Below, one piece after another: positions 36,231 to 46,895 of a stretch of DNA of 64,000 bases. The position numbers and the translations under genes are program-made. The notes under the pieces are model-generated. The model did not search any database, was not told the DNA's origin, and was given only the letters and a program-made list of their open reading frames with translations. How positions within the stretch are numbered: position 1 is the stretch's first letter; every line of letters begins with the position of its first letter. This stretch comes from Anaeramoeba flamelloides (taxonomy: Eukaryota; Metamonada; Anaeramoebidae): NCBI GenBank assembly GCA_027625915.1, contig JANTQA010000032.1, positions 9,362,001 through 9,426,000 on the forward strand, given 5' to 3'.

Positions 36231-37073
36231 ATGAGCAAAAGCCGTCATAAAAATAAAAGAAGAAATGATGTCAAAATGAATCCCTCGATCAAGGGTAACT
36301 ATGTCAAAGGAAATGGTCTTGTAAAAATGAAGACAAATTTGGGTGATCTTACTTTTGAATTGTATTGTGAAGAAACACCTTTAACGTGCGAAAACTTTTT
36401 AACATTGTGCACACGAGGCTATTATGATGGAATCCATTTCCATAGGCTGATAAAAAACTTTATGATCCAAGGTGGTGATCCACTGGGCAATGGTACTGGA
36501 GGGGAGTCAATTTGGGGAGGCAATTTCCAAGATGAATTTGTTAACCACCTTATCCATGGAACAAGAGGGATACTTTCCATGGCAAACTCTGGCAAGAGCA
36601 CGAACCGATCACAATTCTTTATCACATTCGCCCCCGCCCACCACCTTGATGGGAAGCACACAGTGTTTGGAAAGCTTATTGCAGGCGCCAGGGTATTAAG
36701 AAAGATTGAAGCCATACCAACAAATTCAAAAAATAGGCCACACACCCCAATCAAAATCGTTTCAACTACAATAATTAAAAACCCTTTTATTGAAGTCGAT
36801 CGATTGTTAGAAAATAAAATGAAAAAACAAAGCATTCAAAATGAAAAGGGAAACCATAACCAATCACAAAAATCAAACCTAAACAATAACCAACAAAATT
36901 ATAGCAAAATCAAAAATGAACCAGATTATCAAAACAATAACCAAAATAAAATCAATTTAAACGAAAATGAAAAGATCCGGAAAAGAAAAAATTCTCTTGA
37001 AGACACAAATGAAAATGTTAAAAAAAGTAGGATTTATCACCAATCTTCTCAAAAAAATAGAAAAGATCATTAA
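36231..37073 (+). CDS. Peptidyl-prolyl isomerase, PPIL2/PPIL3-type cyclophilin
   Basis: 280 residues from ATG at 36231. The frame extends upstream to 36132, but that part is low complexity and contains an acceptor-like CAAAACAG. The cyclophilin domain spans about residues 27-180: FHR with F and Q further on (FHRLIKNFMIQGGDP), RGILSMANSG, SQFFITF and LDGKHTVFG. The position of the cyclosporin-binding Trp of cyclophilin A is His, as in PPIL3. NPFIEVDRLL after the domain recalls both PPIL2 and PPIL3, which are spliceosome associated. The start, MSKSRHKNKRR, is similar to the first residues of PPIL2, but no U-box follows. The last 100 residues are Asn/Gln/Lys rich. Likely nuclear prolyl isomerase. 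Confidence 0.85.
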   Translation: MSKSRHKNKRRNDVKMNPSIKGNYVKGNGLVKMKTNLGDLTFELYCEETPLTCENFLTLCTRGYYDGIHFHRLIKNFMIQGGDPLGNGTGGESIWGGNFQDEFVNHLIHGTRGILSMANSGKSTNRSQFFITFAPAHHLDGKHTVFGKLIAGARVLRKIEAIPTNSKNRPHTPIKIVSTTIIKNPFIEVDRLLENKMKKQSIQNEKGNHNQSQKSNLNNNQQNYSKIKNEPDYQNNNQNKINLNENEKIRKRKNSLEDTNENVKKSRIYHQSSQKNRKDH

Positions 37074-37583
37074 GAATATTTTAATAAAATTGGAAAGCTA
37101 ATTTTTGTAATTTCTACATTTTTTTTTCCTTTTTTCCTTTGCTTTTTGTTTTGAGTTTTTTTTTTTTTTTTTTTTTGGGGTTTGTGATGATTTTTAAGGT
37201 ATTATTTTTCTTTAAATATACAATCTAAAATCAAAATAAAAGGAAAATTTTTATTTTAAATTACTAGATCCTTTGATTTTATAAATAATGTATAAAATAT
37301 GATTTTACAAACAGTATTATCAAGAAGTGAGGGAATTTTTTTTTTTTTAGTTTGATAAAATGAAACAGTTTGTTTAACTCAATATCAGGTGCATGGTGTA
37401 GTAATTGGTATAGATTTCAATTTATAAAACAATGAAAAAAAAAAAAATTATTAACTTAAAATTTTTAATAATTCAGAAATAATAAACAAAATTGAAATAA
37501 TAAGATTATTGGTTTTTTATTAAAAAATAATAAAAAAAAATCATCAAAAAAAAAAATAAATCCTCTCCAAGGTAGCTACAAAA
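37074..37583. other. 3' flank of the cyclophilin gene
   Basis: Poly-T at 37158-37176, then AT-rich DNA. A tRNA-like start at 37388 is discussed among the rejected items. Confidence 0.55.
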
Positions 37584-38187
37584 TTTTCTATCGATCAAAA
37601 TTTGATTATTAATTTAAATATTTAAAAAGTTGAATACAAGATAAAGTAAGTTGATTTAGATAAAATATTTTTTTTTTATCAGGATTAATTTTTTTAGTTT
37701 GTCATTTCAAGAGTGAATTGTATTTGACTATCAACGAGTTTTAAAATTTTAAAAATATTTTTGTAAGCTAATAATCTTAAGATACATTAAGTTCCACTTT
37801 TAAGACACAAACTTTGAACGAAAATTAAGATGCACAAAAATCTCAAATTAAGGCAAAAAATTTAAGATTCGAGTAGAATAAATTGTAAAAAAAAAATTAC
37901 AAATTAAAAATCTTAATTTGAGACTTTTTTGTATACTAATTGTTGTTGAAAGTTTGTGTCTTAAAAGTGGAACTGACTATATGTATAATCAAAAAATTCT
38001 TTTCAGGCGAAATCATTTTAAAATTTTAAAACTCGTTGATAGTCAAATACAATTCACTCTTGAAATGACAAACTAAAAAAATTAATCCTGATAAAAAAAA
38101 AATATTTTATCTCAATCAACATACTTTATCTTGTATTCAGCTTCATAAATATATAAATTATAATTAAATTTTGATCTATAGAAAAAA
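37584..38187. mobile_element. Palindromic element P, split by C3
   Basis: Arms 37584-37757 and 38013-38187 (about 174 bp) are inverted copies, about 90 percent alike. Shared blocks include GAATACAAGATAAAGTA and TGACTATCAACGAGTTTTAA. Without C3 the element would be about 405 bp. Non-coding. Confidence 0.75.
37783..37981. mobile_element. Palindromic MITE family C, copy C3 (inside P)
   Basis: 199 bp, TACATTAAGTTCCAC to GAACTGACTATA, with 80-bp arms. It sits in the loop of element P. Confidence 0.8.
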
Positions 38188-38661
38188 TTACAATAATCTG
38201 ACAAGAAATGAAAAAAAATATGATTAATGAATTAAATGTCAATAATAGTATAAAATATAATTTTTGTAGTTTAACCCCTTAATTGATAATTGCGAAATCA
38301 TAGATTTTCTGTCCAAATTTCTACATTATCAAATTTGAAATTAATTAAATAATTCTCAATTTCCTTTAATAATATATATGTCTCCTTTTTTATTCTTAAT
38401 ATCCATTTTAAATCTTGTAAAGTATTTTTATTGGACATTTTAATTCTAAAGTTATTATAAAATTTACTTTGAAATAATTAATTATTTGAACTGTATATGA
38501 GTTTTTTTAATTTCATATTTGGATTTTAAGAAAAAATAAGAATTATCATTCATATTATTATTGAAGAAGTTTAAATAACACTCTATATGTCTTTATTCTC
38601 AAACCACATTTTTATAAATAAACAAATTTTCAATATGTAAAAAAATCAATTCAAAAAAAGG
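38188..38661. other. AT-rich intergenic DNA
   Basis: No gene is seen. Confidence 0.6.
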
Positions 38662-39203
38662 TATATTATTAAATTTCAAATTTGGTCAAATTTCAAAAGT
38701 GGTCAAATTGAATTTTTTCATATTTTTGAAGATTTTCTTGATTATTATTATTGGTTTGATGGTTTTTAATGTTTTTTCTTAATTGTGGAAGGAAAAATCA
38801 AAAAGATTATTTAATGATTGGTGTTATTTTATTACAAAAATTGTAGAATATCCAAAATCTCGAAACCAGCAATACTAAGTATTTTCATAAATTTGTTCGA
38901 AAATAAATTTTAACACATAAAGTTAAGTGGAAAGTTTTTTACCCTTAAAACAAGTTTCCAAAGTCTAATTGGTCTCTTAATTATTTTTTTCTCTCAAAAT
39001 CCTTACCAAAATTTCCTAGTATACCATTCAAACACCAAAAACCTACTCTAGCATACTCTATCCTACACTAAAATACCTTAACCTACCAGTAAAGGGTGTT
39101 TTAAATGCCTACAGTCAATAAATTTCAATGGAATTGACTATTTTGAAAAAAATGAGAATTTGACCAAAATTGAAATTTGACCAAATTCGAAATTTAATAA
39201 TTT
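38662..39203. mobile_element. MITE-like element Q
   Basis: Inverted ends of about 55 bp. The left has TTTGGTCAAATTTCAAAAGT and the right, complemented, TTTGGTCAAATTTCAATTTT. Each end repeats the GGTCAAATT motif twice. About 540 bp, non-coding. A single copy here. Confidence 0.65.
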
Positions 39204-39323
39204 TCCCCAAAAAAACAGTATGAATTAATTAAACAAATTGTTTTTTATTTTATATTTCATCAAAAATGTTAGAAATTAATTCATAAAATATAAAAATCTT
39301 CCACAATAATTCTTATAAATTAT

Positions 39324-39324
<1 letters not shown>

Positions 39325-39359
<35 letters not shown>
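39325..39359. repeat. (TA)n microsatellite
   Basis: About 17 TA units abut the end of element E2. Other long TA runs lie at 10266, 24275 and 24868. Confidence 0.85.
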
Positions 39360-39360
<1 letters not shown>

Positions 39361-39361
<1 letters not shown>

Positions 39362-40078
39362 ATAAACCATCTTATAATCAAAGTGGTTTAATTGTAATGG
39401 GTGAATTATATGTGTTTCAAGTATTTGTATGGAGATTAGAAAAAAAAAAAAATATTTTAGAAATTTTCAAAAATGAAATCATTTTTTCATATTTTTACAC
39501 ATTTTTGTTACATATTTTTTTCTGGATTTTTTTTTGACACTTAATTCAGTTACAAAATTTTTTTTATTTCAAGATCAATGGTCACTTGATAAAAATATGT
39601 TATTCTAATGTAATTGAAACGGTGGAAATGGTTGTTGAGAAATTATATTGATTTCTATTGTTATATTCTGAAGATCTTGGATCTTGATATTTGATTAATA
39701 AATGTGAAACATTTTAAATTCATTTTCATTTCCTTTTTCAAATAGAGACCATAAATCCCAACACACTTCCTTTGGGGAATTGATTAGATTAAGAAAAGTA
39801 TGGAAAATGAAATGAAAATTGTTTCCTATTTATTATTCAAATATCAGTTGAATTTAATAACGAACATTTTTTTTTTCTCAATATCCCACTAAGAATTCGA
39901 GTTTTTCAATTTTCAAAAAAATATATTGATTAAATAGGTTTCTTTCAGACTAATATCAACAATTCTTTGATTTTTGTTTTATTCTGCTTATTTCTTAATT
40001 GTTTTTCAATGGTAGTTGATATAAAATTTTTGATATTTGAATAAAATCCTTGGTTTATTTTGACTGAAACAAAGTTTA
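39361..40078 (-). mobile_element. MITE-like element E, copy E2
   Basis: The reverse complement matches E1 (57405-58105) from end to end. The outer ends are TATAAACCATCTTATAATC and, complemented, AAACTTTGTTTCAGTCAAA. Shared blocks include CCCAACACACTTCC and its complement. Non-coding. Confidence 0.7.
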
Positions 40079-40448
40079 GATATATCTTTCTAAAAAAAGT
40101 ATTTTAAAAATTAGAAAAAATATACCATTAATTGAAAAAGGTATATTATTTTTCAAGTATTATGGATTTAAAATAAATAGATATAAAAGATAATTTTTAT
40201 TTTGAAAATATTTATTATTAATCAAATTATTTTTAAAAAATAACCAGATAAAAAGAACGATTTGGTACAATGATACAAATTTGATCAAAAAAATCAAAAA
40301 TAATTTTTTTAAATTTTTATATATAATTTTAAAAAAAAATTATTAGATGATTATATAAATATAGTTAAGAAAATTTTAAAAATTATTAGAGAAAAAATGT
40401 TTGTATTTATCCATAAAAAGTTGGAGAAGAATGAATTTCTTTAAATTT
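40079..40448. other. AT-rich spacer
   Basis: No gene is seen. Confidence 0.6.
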
Positions 40449-40648
40449 TACAGTGAGTTCCACTTTTCAGATACAAACTTTGAACGAAAAACAAGATACA
40501 AAAAAAATCAAAATTAAGGTATAAAATTTAAATTCTAGAAAAATAATTTTTGTAACAAAAAATTCTAAAAAAATCTGCTTTAATTTGAGATTTTTTTATA
40601 CCTTAAATTTCGGTGAAAATTTTTGTTCTAAAAGTTGAACTGGTTGTA
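40449..40648. mobile_element. Palindromic MITE family C, copy C4
   Basis: 200 bp, TACAGTGAGTTCCAC to GTTGAACTGGTTGTA. It is the most diverged of the five copies. Confidence 0.75.
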
Positions 40649-41972
40649 ATTAAACCATATTAATTGAAATAAAATAAAATAAAAACAGCCAGTATGCCCA
40701 AAATGATCAAATGAAACGAGCTGAATAAAAAATTATATTGATAAATTTATTATAATTAAAAAACATTACTGATAAATCAAATGGTTAGATACTATCAACT
40801 AATTCTATCTGATTTATATATTTATCTTAAATCACGTATTCGCGTAATATTGTATCAAAAAAAGTTCAAGATCTAACGAAAGAAATTTCGGAACAGGAAA
40901 AAAAGGAAATGGGGGCAAACCAGAAAATACAAAAAAAGAAATAGTTTATAAAATCAAAATAATCTCCAAATTAAATATAAAATATAATATTGTTATTCTT
41001 ACAACCTTTTTTAAACCTTGTTAAAATTTTGGGAATTTAGTATAATCATGGCGTAGTTTCCACTATATTATTTTAAATACCAGAAAAAAAATTACACTAT
41101 AGATTCACATTAGTAATTACTTTTTTTTTTTTTTTTGGATTTCATTTTTATTATATTATAAAGGCATTTTTACGATTATTCATTTTAATCTATAATGGTA
41201 AAAGATTACAAAATTAAATTAAATTAAAATTAATTTCTTAGAATTTAATTTTATATTTTTTACCCTTATAAAAAAACTATTTTACTTAACTAAAGAGACT
41301 TTTAAAAATCCAGTACTACTATCAACAATACATATAATAACCTAAAGAATTTGAGTTTTGGGAATTTGGATTATATTGTAAATATAATTTTGTGTTGGTA
41401 CTGATTTAAATATTAATACAAGTATTATTTTATCTAACTTGAGATTTTCAAGGTGATTTTTTTAGTACTACCAATATTATAAATAATTTTTTCATATTTA
41501 TTTATTTTATTTTATTTTTTTCAATTATTTCACTAGTGCCTTTTAGAACATAAGAAAAAGATTTTTAATAGGGTATAAAAACAAACAATAATAATTAATT
41601 TTTTATTTTTTTTTTCAACGTAAAACACAATAATCAAAAAAAATGACATTTAAAAGTGTTTGAAAATTTAAGAAATGTGACTTAAAAAAAAATGGTTTTT
41701 TTTTATAATTGATTTGATTAATTAAATTCTATGTTAAAAATTTTATAGAATTTAAGTCGTTTGTTGTATTTAATTTATATTAAAAGTCTTGATTTATATT
41801 GCTTGGTAGTGATTTTTGAATTAATACAAACTTTATTTATTTTTATATTTTTTCGGGATAGTATCAAAAATATTTCCAAGAAAAATTTTCCCCAGATCAA
41901 AAAATTTATATATATTAAATGTGTCTTGAAAAAAACATTGTTTTACACATTCTAGAATTTTATTTGTGTTCC
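40649..41972. other. AT-rich intergenic DNA
   Basis: No gene is seen. Short frames are Phe/Ile/Lys-rich chance products. Confidence 0.6.
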
Positions 41973-42452
41973 TACTTTCGTCAAAATAATACATATGGAA
42001 AAGTTGAATCCGTTTTTCAAAATAAAACCCATGTTTATTTTTTAAAGAAGACCTTTACATTTATCTTCAAAGAAACTAACAATAAACTGTAATATGATAT
42101 TTTATAGGTTTCTAGGAGTTTTATTATTAAAAAAAAAAAATCTATTTATGAAGGATCAAATTCGAAAATATTTCAAACAAAATAAAGCCCGTTTTAGTAA
42201 AATTAAACAAGAAACAATATTCAATAAAAAAATTGAGAAAATAATTAAAAAATTTTCAACAAATTTCATTATTAATTTGAAAATTTTCAGAGAATATCAG
42301 GGACTTTCAAATCAAAATTGGTTTGGTGCTTAGTTCTACCATTGGAAAGTGAACTAGATGTTTCATTATAACAATAAAAAAAAAAAAAGTTGAATTAGAT
42401 ATTACGAAAAATGGAACAAAATAAGACTTCATGTGTTTTTTTGATCACTGTA
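41973..42452 (+). mobile_element. Tc1/mariner-type MITE family A, copy A3
   Basis: TACTTTCGTCAAAATAATAC to TTTTGATCACTGTA, 480 bp. The middle keeps AATGAAGGATCAAATT-like blocks of A4 but is more diverged. Confidence 0.65.
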
Positions 42453-42687
42453 CTTGAAACATCAATATTTTTTTTTATATTCTAATGATTACACCTATGT
42501 TATCAAGTATAATAATTTGATTTCAAATTAATCAGTTAAGATTTTTTGAAATTAAAAGTTAGTATATTAATTCTTCGAAATTTTATTCAGCTACCTTTAA
42601 TTGAATCTATTGTACAATGAAAATATTAAAATCTTTACTTAAATAGTATTTCTGTCTTGAAAATAACTCCCAGACTAATATACTATA

Positions 42688-43243
42688 AAGGTTTACAATC
42701 CCTGAAACTGGAAAAAAGATTATCTTATATTGGGTGTGTCAACTTGTTATTTTGGTTCTTAGCTGATCGATCCACAACTAAGTTTGGATGGTATAGGTGG
42801 TTGAAAAAGGCAATTTTTGTCATTTTATTTTTTTTTTTTCCGAAATCCGAATTGATGAGTCTAAGATTAATTAACTGGAAGATATTTAATTAGTAATTGT
42901 GTTTTTTGTTTTCTATGTTGAAATTTTTATTTACGCTTTGGATTATTTGATACTTGTAAAAAAAGTTTTTTTTATTTACTCCTAACTCTGTAAAAGGAAA
43001 ATGATAATTTCAATTGACAACCCAAAAACTAACACTTTCAATTCAGTACCTTCCAATCAATTAATCTTAGACTCATCAATTCGGATTTCGGAAAAAAAAA
43101 AAATAAAATGACAAAAATTGCCTTTTTCAACCACCTATACCATCCAAACTTAGTTGTGGATCGATCAGCTAAGAACCAAAATAACAAGTTGACACACCCA
43201 ATACAAGATAATCTTTTTTCCAGTTTCAGGGATTGTAAACCTT
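42688..43243. repeat. 194-bp inverted duplication, nearly perfect
   Basis: 42688-42881 and 43050-43243 are exact-length reverse complements with only a handful of differences. The spacer is 168 bp. The arm carries a frame reading CVNLLFWFLADRSTTKFGW, GC richer than its surroundings, so it may be a piece of a former gene. The right arm stops at the start of MITE G2. Confidence 0.9.
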
Positions 43244-43246
43244 AAG

Positions 43247-43695
43247 TGTAAAATAAAAAGATTAATATTTTCACTAATCTTTTCCAAAAAAATCACCCGA
43301 TCCAAGAATAAAAACTAAATTATCAAACTTCCAATTCTAAAAGGTAAATTAATAATTTAAACTGATTTATAGAACTGATAAATTCAAATTTATTCAATTA
43401 AATTTTTAATTCAATTTCCGATTTTGTAATCAATGAACTCAACAAATAAAACAAAACAAGAGAAAGAATTGTTTAAAAGACAAGCCAATTTTACAAAGTT
43501 TCTTCAGCACTTAAGAGTCTACAATGAATTAATCAAAGCTTTTGTAAACATATTTGTAAAATGGAAAATAAATTAAAAAATTTTCTGATATTTCTTTGAA
43601 TTAATCAATATTAAAAAATTGTAATTTTATATGATTTCACAAATCTTTTTATGGAGAACTGAAGGAAACTTTTGTACAATTTATTTCGCAATCAA
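43247..43695 (+). mobile_element. MITE family G, copy G2
   Basis: Left end TGTAAAATAAAAAGATTAAT. The right end is the worn GGAGAACTGAAGGAAACTTT. It is longer than G1, so it may contain extra inserted sequence. Confidence 0.5.
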
Positions 43696-44002
43696 ATTTA
43701 TTTCTTCGAATTTAGAAAAGAAATGTTGATCTTTTTCATTTTTTTCAAATTTCATTTTTGCCTAAAGTAAACAATCCTTTTTTAAAAACAAACAAAAAAA
43801 ATTAAAAAGAAAAACAAGAAATCATACAAACAAACAATTCTCAAATTCAGTATTTCTTGGATAATCTTGGATCTTTCTCAAAATTGCTAAATTTTCTTTT
43901 CTCTTTTTTTTTGAATAATTTTTTTTTTTTTTTTTTTTTTACTATTTAATAACTCGATCCTTACAACTACGATCTTCAATCAACAAGAAAGAATTACTTT
44001 AA

Positions 44003-44659
44003 ATGGAAAACTTATCCCAAGAACAAATTACAGAAAAAGCTATCATCTACTCTGCTCTTATGCTTCATGATGATGAAATCAAAGTTACCTCAGAAAAGAT
44101 CCAAAATGTTCTCAAATCAGCCAACATCCAATTTGAAAGCTATATGGTTGACATGTATGTTAGATTTTTTGAAAACAACGAAATTGGAAACTTAATAAGT
44201 TCCGGTGGATCAGGTAATTATTTATTTTCTTTTCTTTTCTTTTCTTTTTTCTTGACAAACTCAGTAAAGGCAAAAAAAAAAAAAAAAAAAAAAAGACAAA
44301 AAAAAGACAAAAAAACAAAATTCTACTTTTTGTTTTTTTGATTTTTTGTTGTTTTGCTTTTTCTTTTTTCATTTTGCTTTTTACTTTTTTGCTTTTTGCT
44401 TTTTTTTTTTATTTTTTTTTCTTCTTTCACAATACCTAATCACAACAAACCTTAACCTAACTCAACTAAACAAAACAAATGGCGAATTCAAAACAAAACT
44501 AACAAACAAATTATTGTTTTATTTTATAAAGTTGGAACAGTCACTACAGAAACAGTCACTGATAACAAAGAAGAAGAAAAAGAACCAGAGCCAGAGCCAG
44601 AGCCAGAATCCGAATCCGAATCTGACGATGACATGTTTGGTGGTGGACTTTTTGATTAA
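44003..44659 (+). CDS. RPLP1: 60S acidic ribosomal protein P1
   Basis: Exons 44003-44213 and 44532-44659 join in phase 1 to 112 residues. The N-terminal helical domain has the P1 signature IYSALMLHDDEIKVTSEKI at about 15-33, and NNEIGNLISSGGS precedes the junction. The second exon encodes an acidic hinge (EPEPEPEPESESES) and the universal stalk tail SDDDMFGGGLFD that binds elongation factors and GTPases. P1 pairs with P2 and P0 to form the flexible stalk of the large subunit. Only 38 nt before the ATG lies a T-rich tract. The usual Ala/Gly-rich hinge of animal P1 is almost absent. Confidence 0.95.
44214..44531 (+). other. Intron of RPLP1
   Basis: 318 nt, GTAATT to TTTTATAAAG. It is rich in poly-A and poly-T, and several apparent frames on both strands are artefacts of it. 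Confidence 0.9.
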
Positions 44660-45235
44660 ATACGCTTCAAGAACACACTTTAGGGATCAATTATCATAAA
44701 ATGAAATCACAAACAAATTTAACAATAACAAATCGTTTGCTCATAAATAAAAAACAGAAATTTTAGTGGTTGACTTTTTTCATCACTCTTCCATTTACTA
44801 AACTTCTAAAAAACCTACTAGACATAAATTTTCTACAAAATAAAGATAATTTTTTTTTTATTGATTTTTTTTTTTTATTATTTACCCCTGTAGTGAACAG
44901 CTCAAACGAAAATATTAAATCTAAGACGGTTTACTTTAATAACGCTGTTGAGTAGTTAGTACATTTAAATTCATATTTACTCCAAGCTTTCCTAAAAATT
45001 AATACTAATTTTTAACACATCTTAAATTTCTATACAACCATTTGTTGCCCGATTAATTCTTTCAAATTAATGTTAAAATCAAATTACTTTGAAAAATTCA
45101 CTTTCAAATAGTCTAATTAAATCACTGACTTTTTTCATTTTCACTCGATTTGCAAGAATCTTTGTGTTTTTTCATCTTATAATTAGTAAATTATTTGGCA
45201 AATTGAAATAAAAATCTTTCTTTTCTTTATTTCTG
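44660..45235. other. 3' flank of RPLP1
   Basis: AT rich. No gene is seen. Confidence 0.6.
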
Positions 45236-45416
45236 TTAAGGGACTAGTCTCAATTATTTTTTTTTTTGACCAACTTCTAAATAAGGATTCCTTATCTAGA
45301 AATATGTTTAATATAGAAAATAAACAGGCTTTTTCAAATCTAAGTAATTGGCAAAAAATTTTCTCAATCTCTATTAAATTTAGGTAAAAAAAAATTTAAT
45401 ATAGATTAGTACTTAA
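45236..45416 (-). mobile_element. TTAA-ended MITE family J, copy J2
   Basis: 181 bp from TTAAGGGACTAGTCTC to ATTAGTACTTAA. It is the reverse complement of J1, with close to 90 percent identity by eye. Confidence 0.75.
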
Positions 45417-45424
45417 TGGAAAAG

Positions 45425-45655
45425 TGAATTTGTACAAAATGTTGATTTCTCATTCCAAAAAATAAAAAAAATTTCAAGAATTAAAATAAATCTTTCAGGT
45501 ACACAATTCAAAATTACAAATATAATATTATATACGTTTTAAACAATTAAAATATTTAAATTTTTCTTTGATCTTTTGAAAAAACTTTTGTGGAAAGCTA
45601 AATTAAAAATTTGTTCAATTTATGTTTAAACAAATAGTAATTTGATAATTAATGT
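45425..45655 (+). mobile_element. MITE family G, copy G5
   Basis: The left TTTGTACAAAATGTTGATTT and the right GTGGAAAGCTAAATTAAAAA with TTGTTCAATTTATG match the G ends loosely. It lies next to J2. Confidence 0.45.
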
Positions 45656-46354
45656 ATTAATTTAAAAACATTTTTAAGGATTATTCGAATTTTATTCCCA
45701 GTTGCTATTACTTTTATACCCACAACACGGACTATGAACTCAAAAGAATGTTGAGTTAATAGATCTTGTTAAAATGTAAAATTTAGGTTGTTTTTGAGGA
45801 AGTCAAAAAAAATTTACTTTCCAAATCCAAATTTTTCACTCAAAATTTTCGACTTCCAAAATGATATTGGGAAAGTGTCACTCCACTTTATATTGAAGTA
45901 TGTTAGAGTTGGTGGTGAGTCTAGCCACCCATTTGAAAAGAAAGTGGAATCACATTTTCCCAATATAAAAAAAAATAGCTTTTTATTTTTGCCTTGCTTT
46001 GTTGGGATTTTTCGAAAACTTTTTGGATCAATAAATGATTTTAGTCAAAATCTTAAATTGCTAAAAATTGGCAATATTTCGACTTTCCCTAAATTCACTA
46101 TATTTTAAAGGTCTTAGTATATTTACTGCTTTGTGTTTCAATGCTCACAGAGCATAAAATTCAGATAGTCCTTAAAGTCTTTTCATACTCTTTTTGTAAA
46201 AAAAAATAAAAAAAAAAAACTTTTGGATAAAGTTGATTTATACAATCGTTTAAAAATAAGCAGATTTTATTATTTTTTTAAATTTATTTTAATACTAATA
46301 ACTATTTAAAAATTATAGTATATATATATAACACTGATAAAGTAATTTTGTATA
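45656..46354. other. Intergenic DNA with a small hairpin
   Basis: 45863-45893 and 45940-45967 are inverted (TATTGGGAAAGTG against CATTTTCCCAATA). The 106-codon frame across it has no ATG start. No gene is called. Confidence 0.45.
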
Positions 46355-46895
46355 TAGAGTTCGTTTCAATCAAAACTTCTCAAAATTTCATTTCAAATAT
46401 CAATTATTATTTAAAATTGAACTTTAAAAAACAAATCAGAAATAAGTAGAATTATAAATATCAATTGATAGTTGATTCCAATATGAAATAAAACAAATAA
46501 ATCAATAAATTTTCTTAAAAATTGAAAAACCCAAATTATCTGGCCAATTATTGAGAAAAAAAAATAAAGTTTATTTTGAACTTCATTTAAAGATTCAAAT
46601 AAAATTCCAATAGAAAAAAATATGTGATTAAAGTATAATCATTTGAATCATTTCAGTAACATTAAAATAACATTTTTTTACCTCTTTAATATAGATCTTA
46701 AAATAAATAAATAAAAATTTAGAAATGAATTATGTATAAAAAAAAACGAAAAAAAAAGAATTGAAATGTGAAATATTGGTTTCTATTTTGAAATTTCTAA
46801 ATGAAAAATTCTTCCAATATCAATTCAAACATTTTAAACATATGTAACTTCACCCACTAAAACGTGGCATATTTGACGGTAAAACGGTATATAAC
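46355..46895 (+). mobile_element. MITE-like element E, copy E3 (worn)
   Basis: Left end GAGTTCGTTTCAATCAAAA, right end TTTGACGGTAAAACGGTATA. Inner blocks such as ATCAATAAATTTTCTTAAAA match E1. It is more diverged and shorter than E1 and E2. Confidence 0.55.

Noticed and set aside
37388-37430. tRNA-like start (GCATGGTGTAGTAATTGG)
   Set aside because: It resembles the 5' half and A box of a tRNA-Gln, but there is no anticodon stem, no B box and no 3' acceptor strand.
42657-42893. 78-codon ORF that faintly recalls a PEX11-like membrane protein
   Set aside because: It starts at TTG, lies in the arm of the inverted duplication and lacks most of any domain. At best a gene fragment.
45788-46108. 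106-codon ORF
   Set aside because: No ATG start, spans a non-coding hairpin, no recognisable motif.
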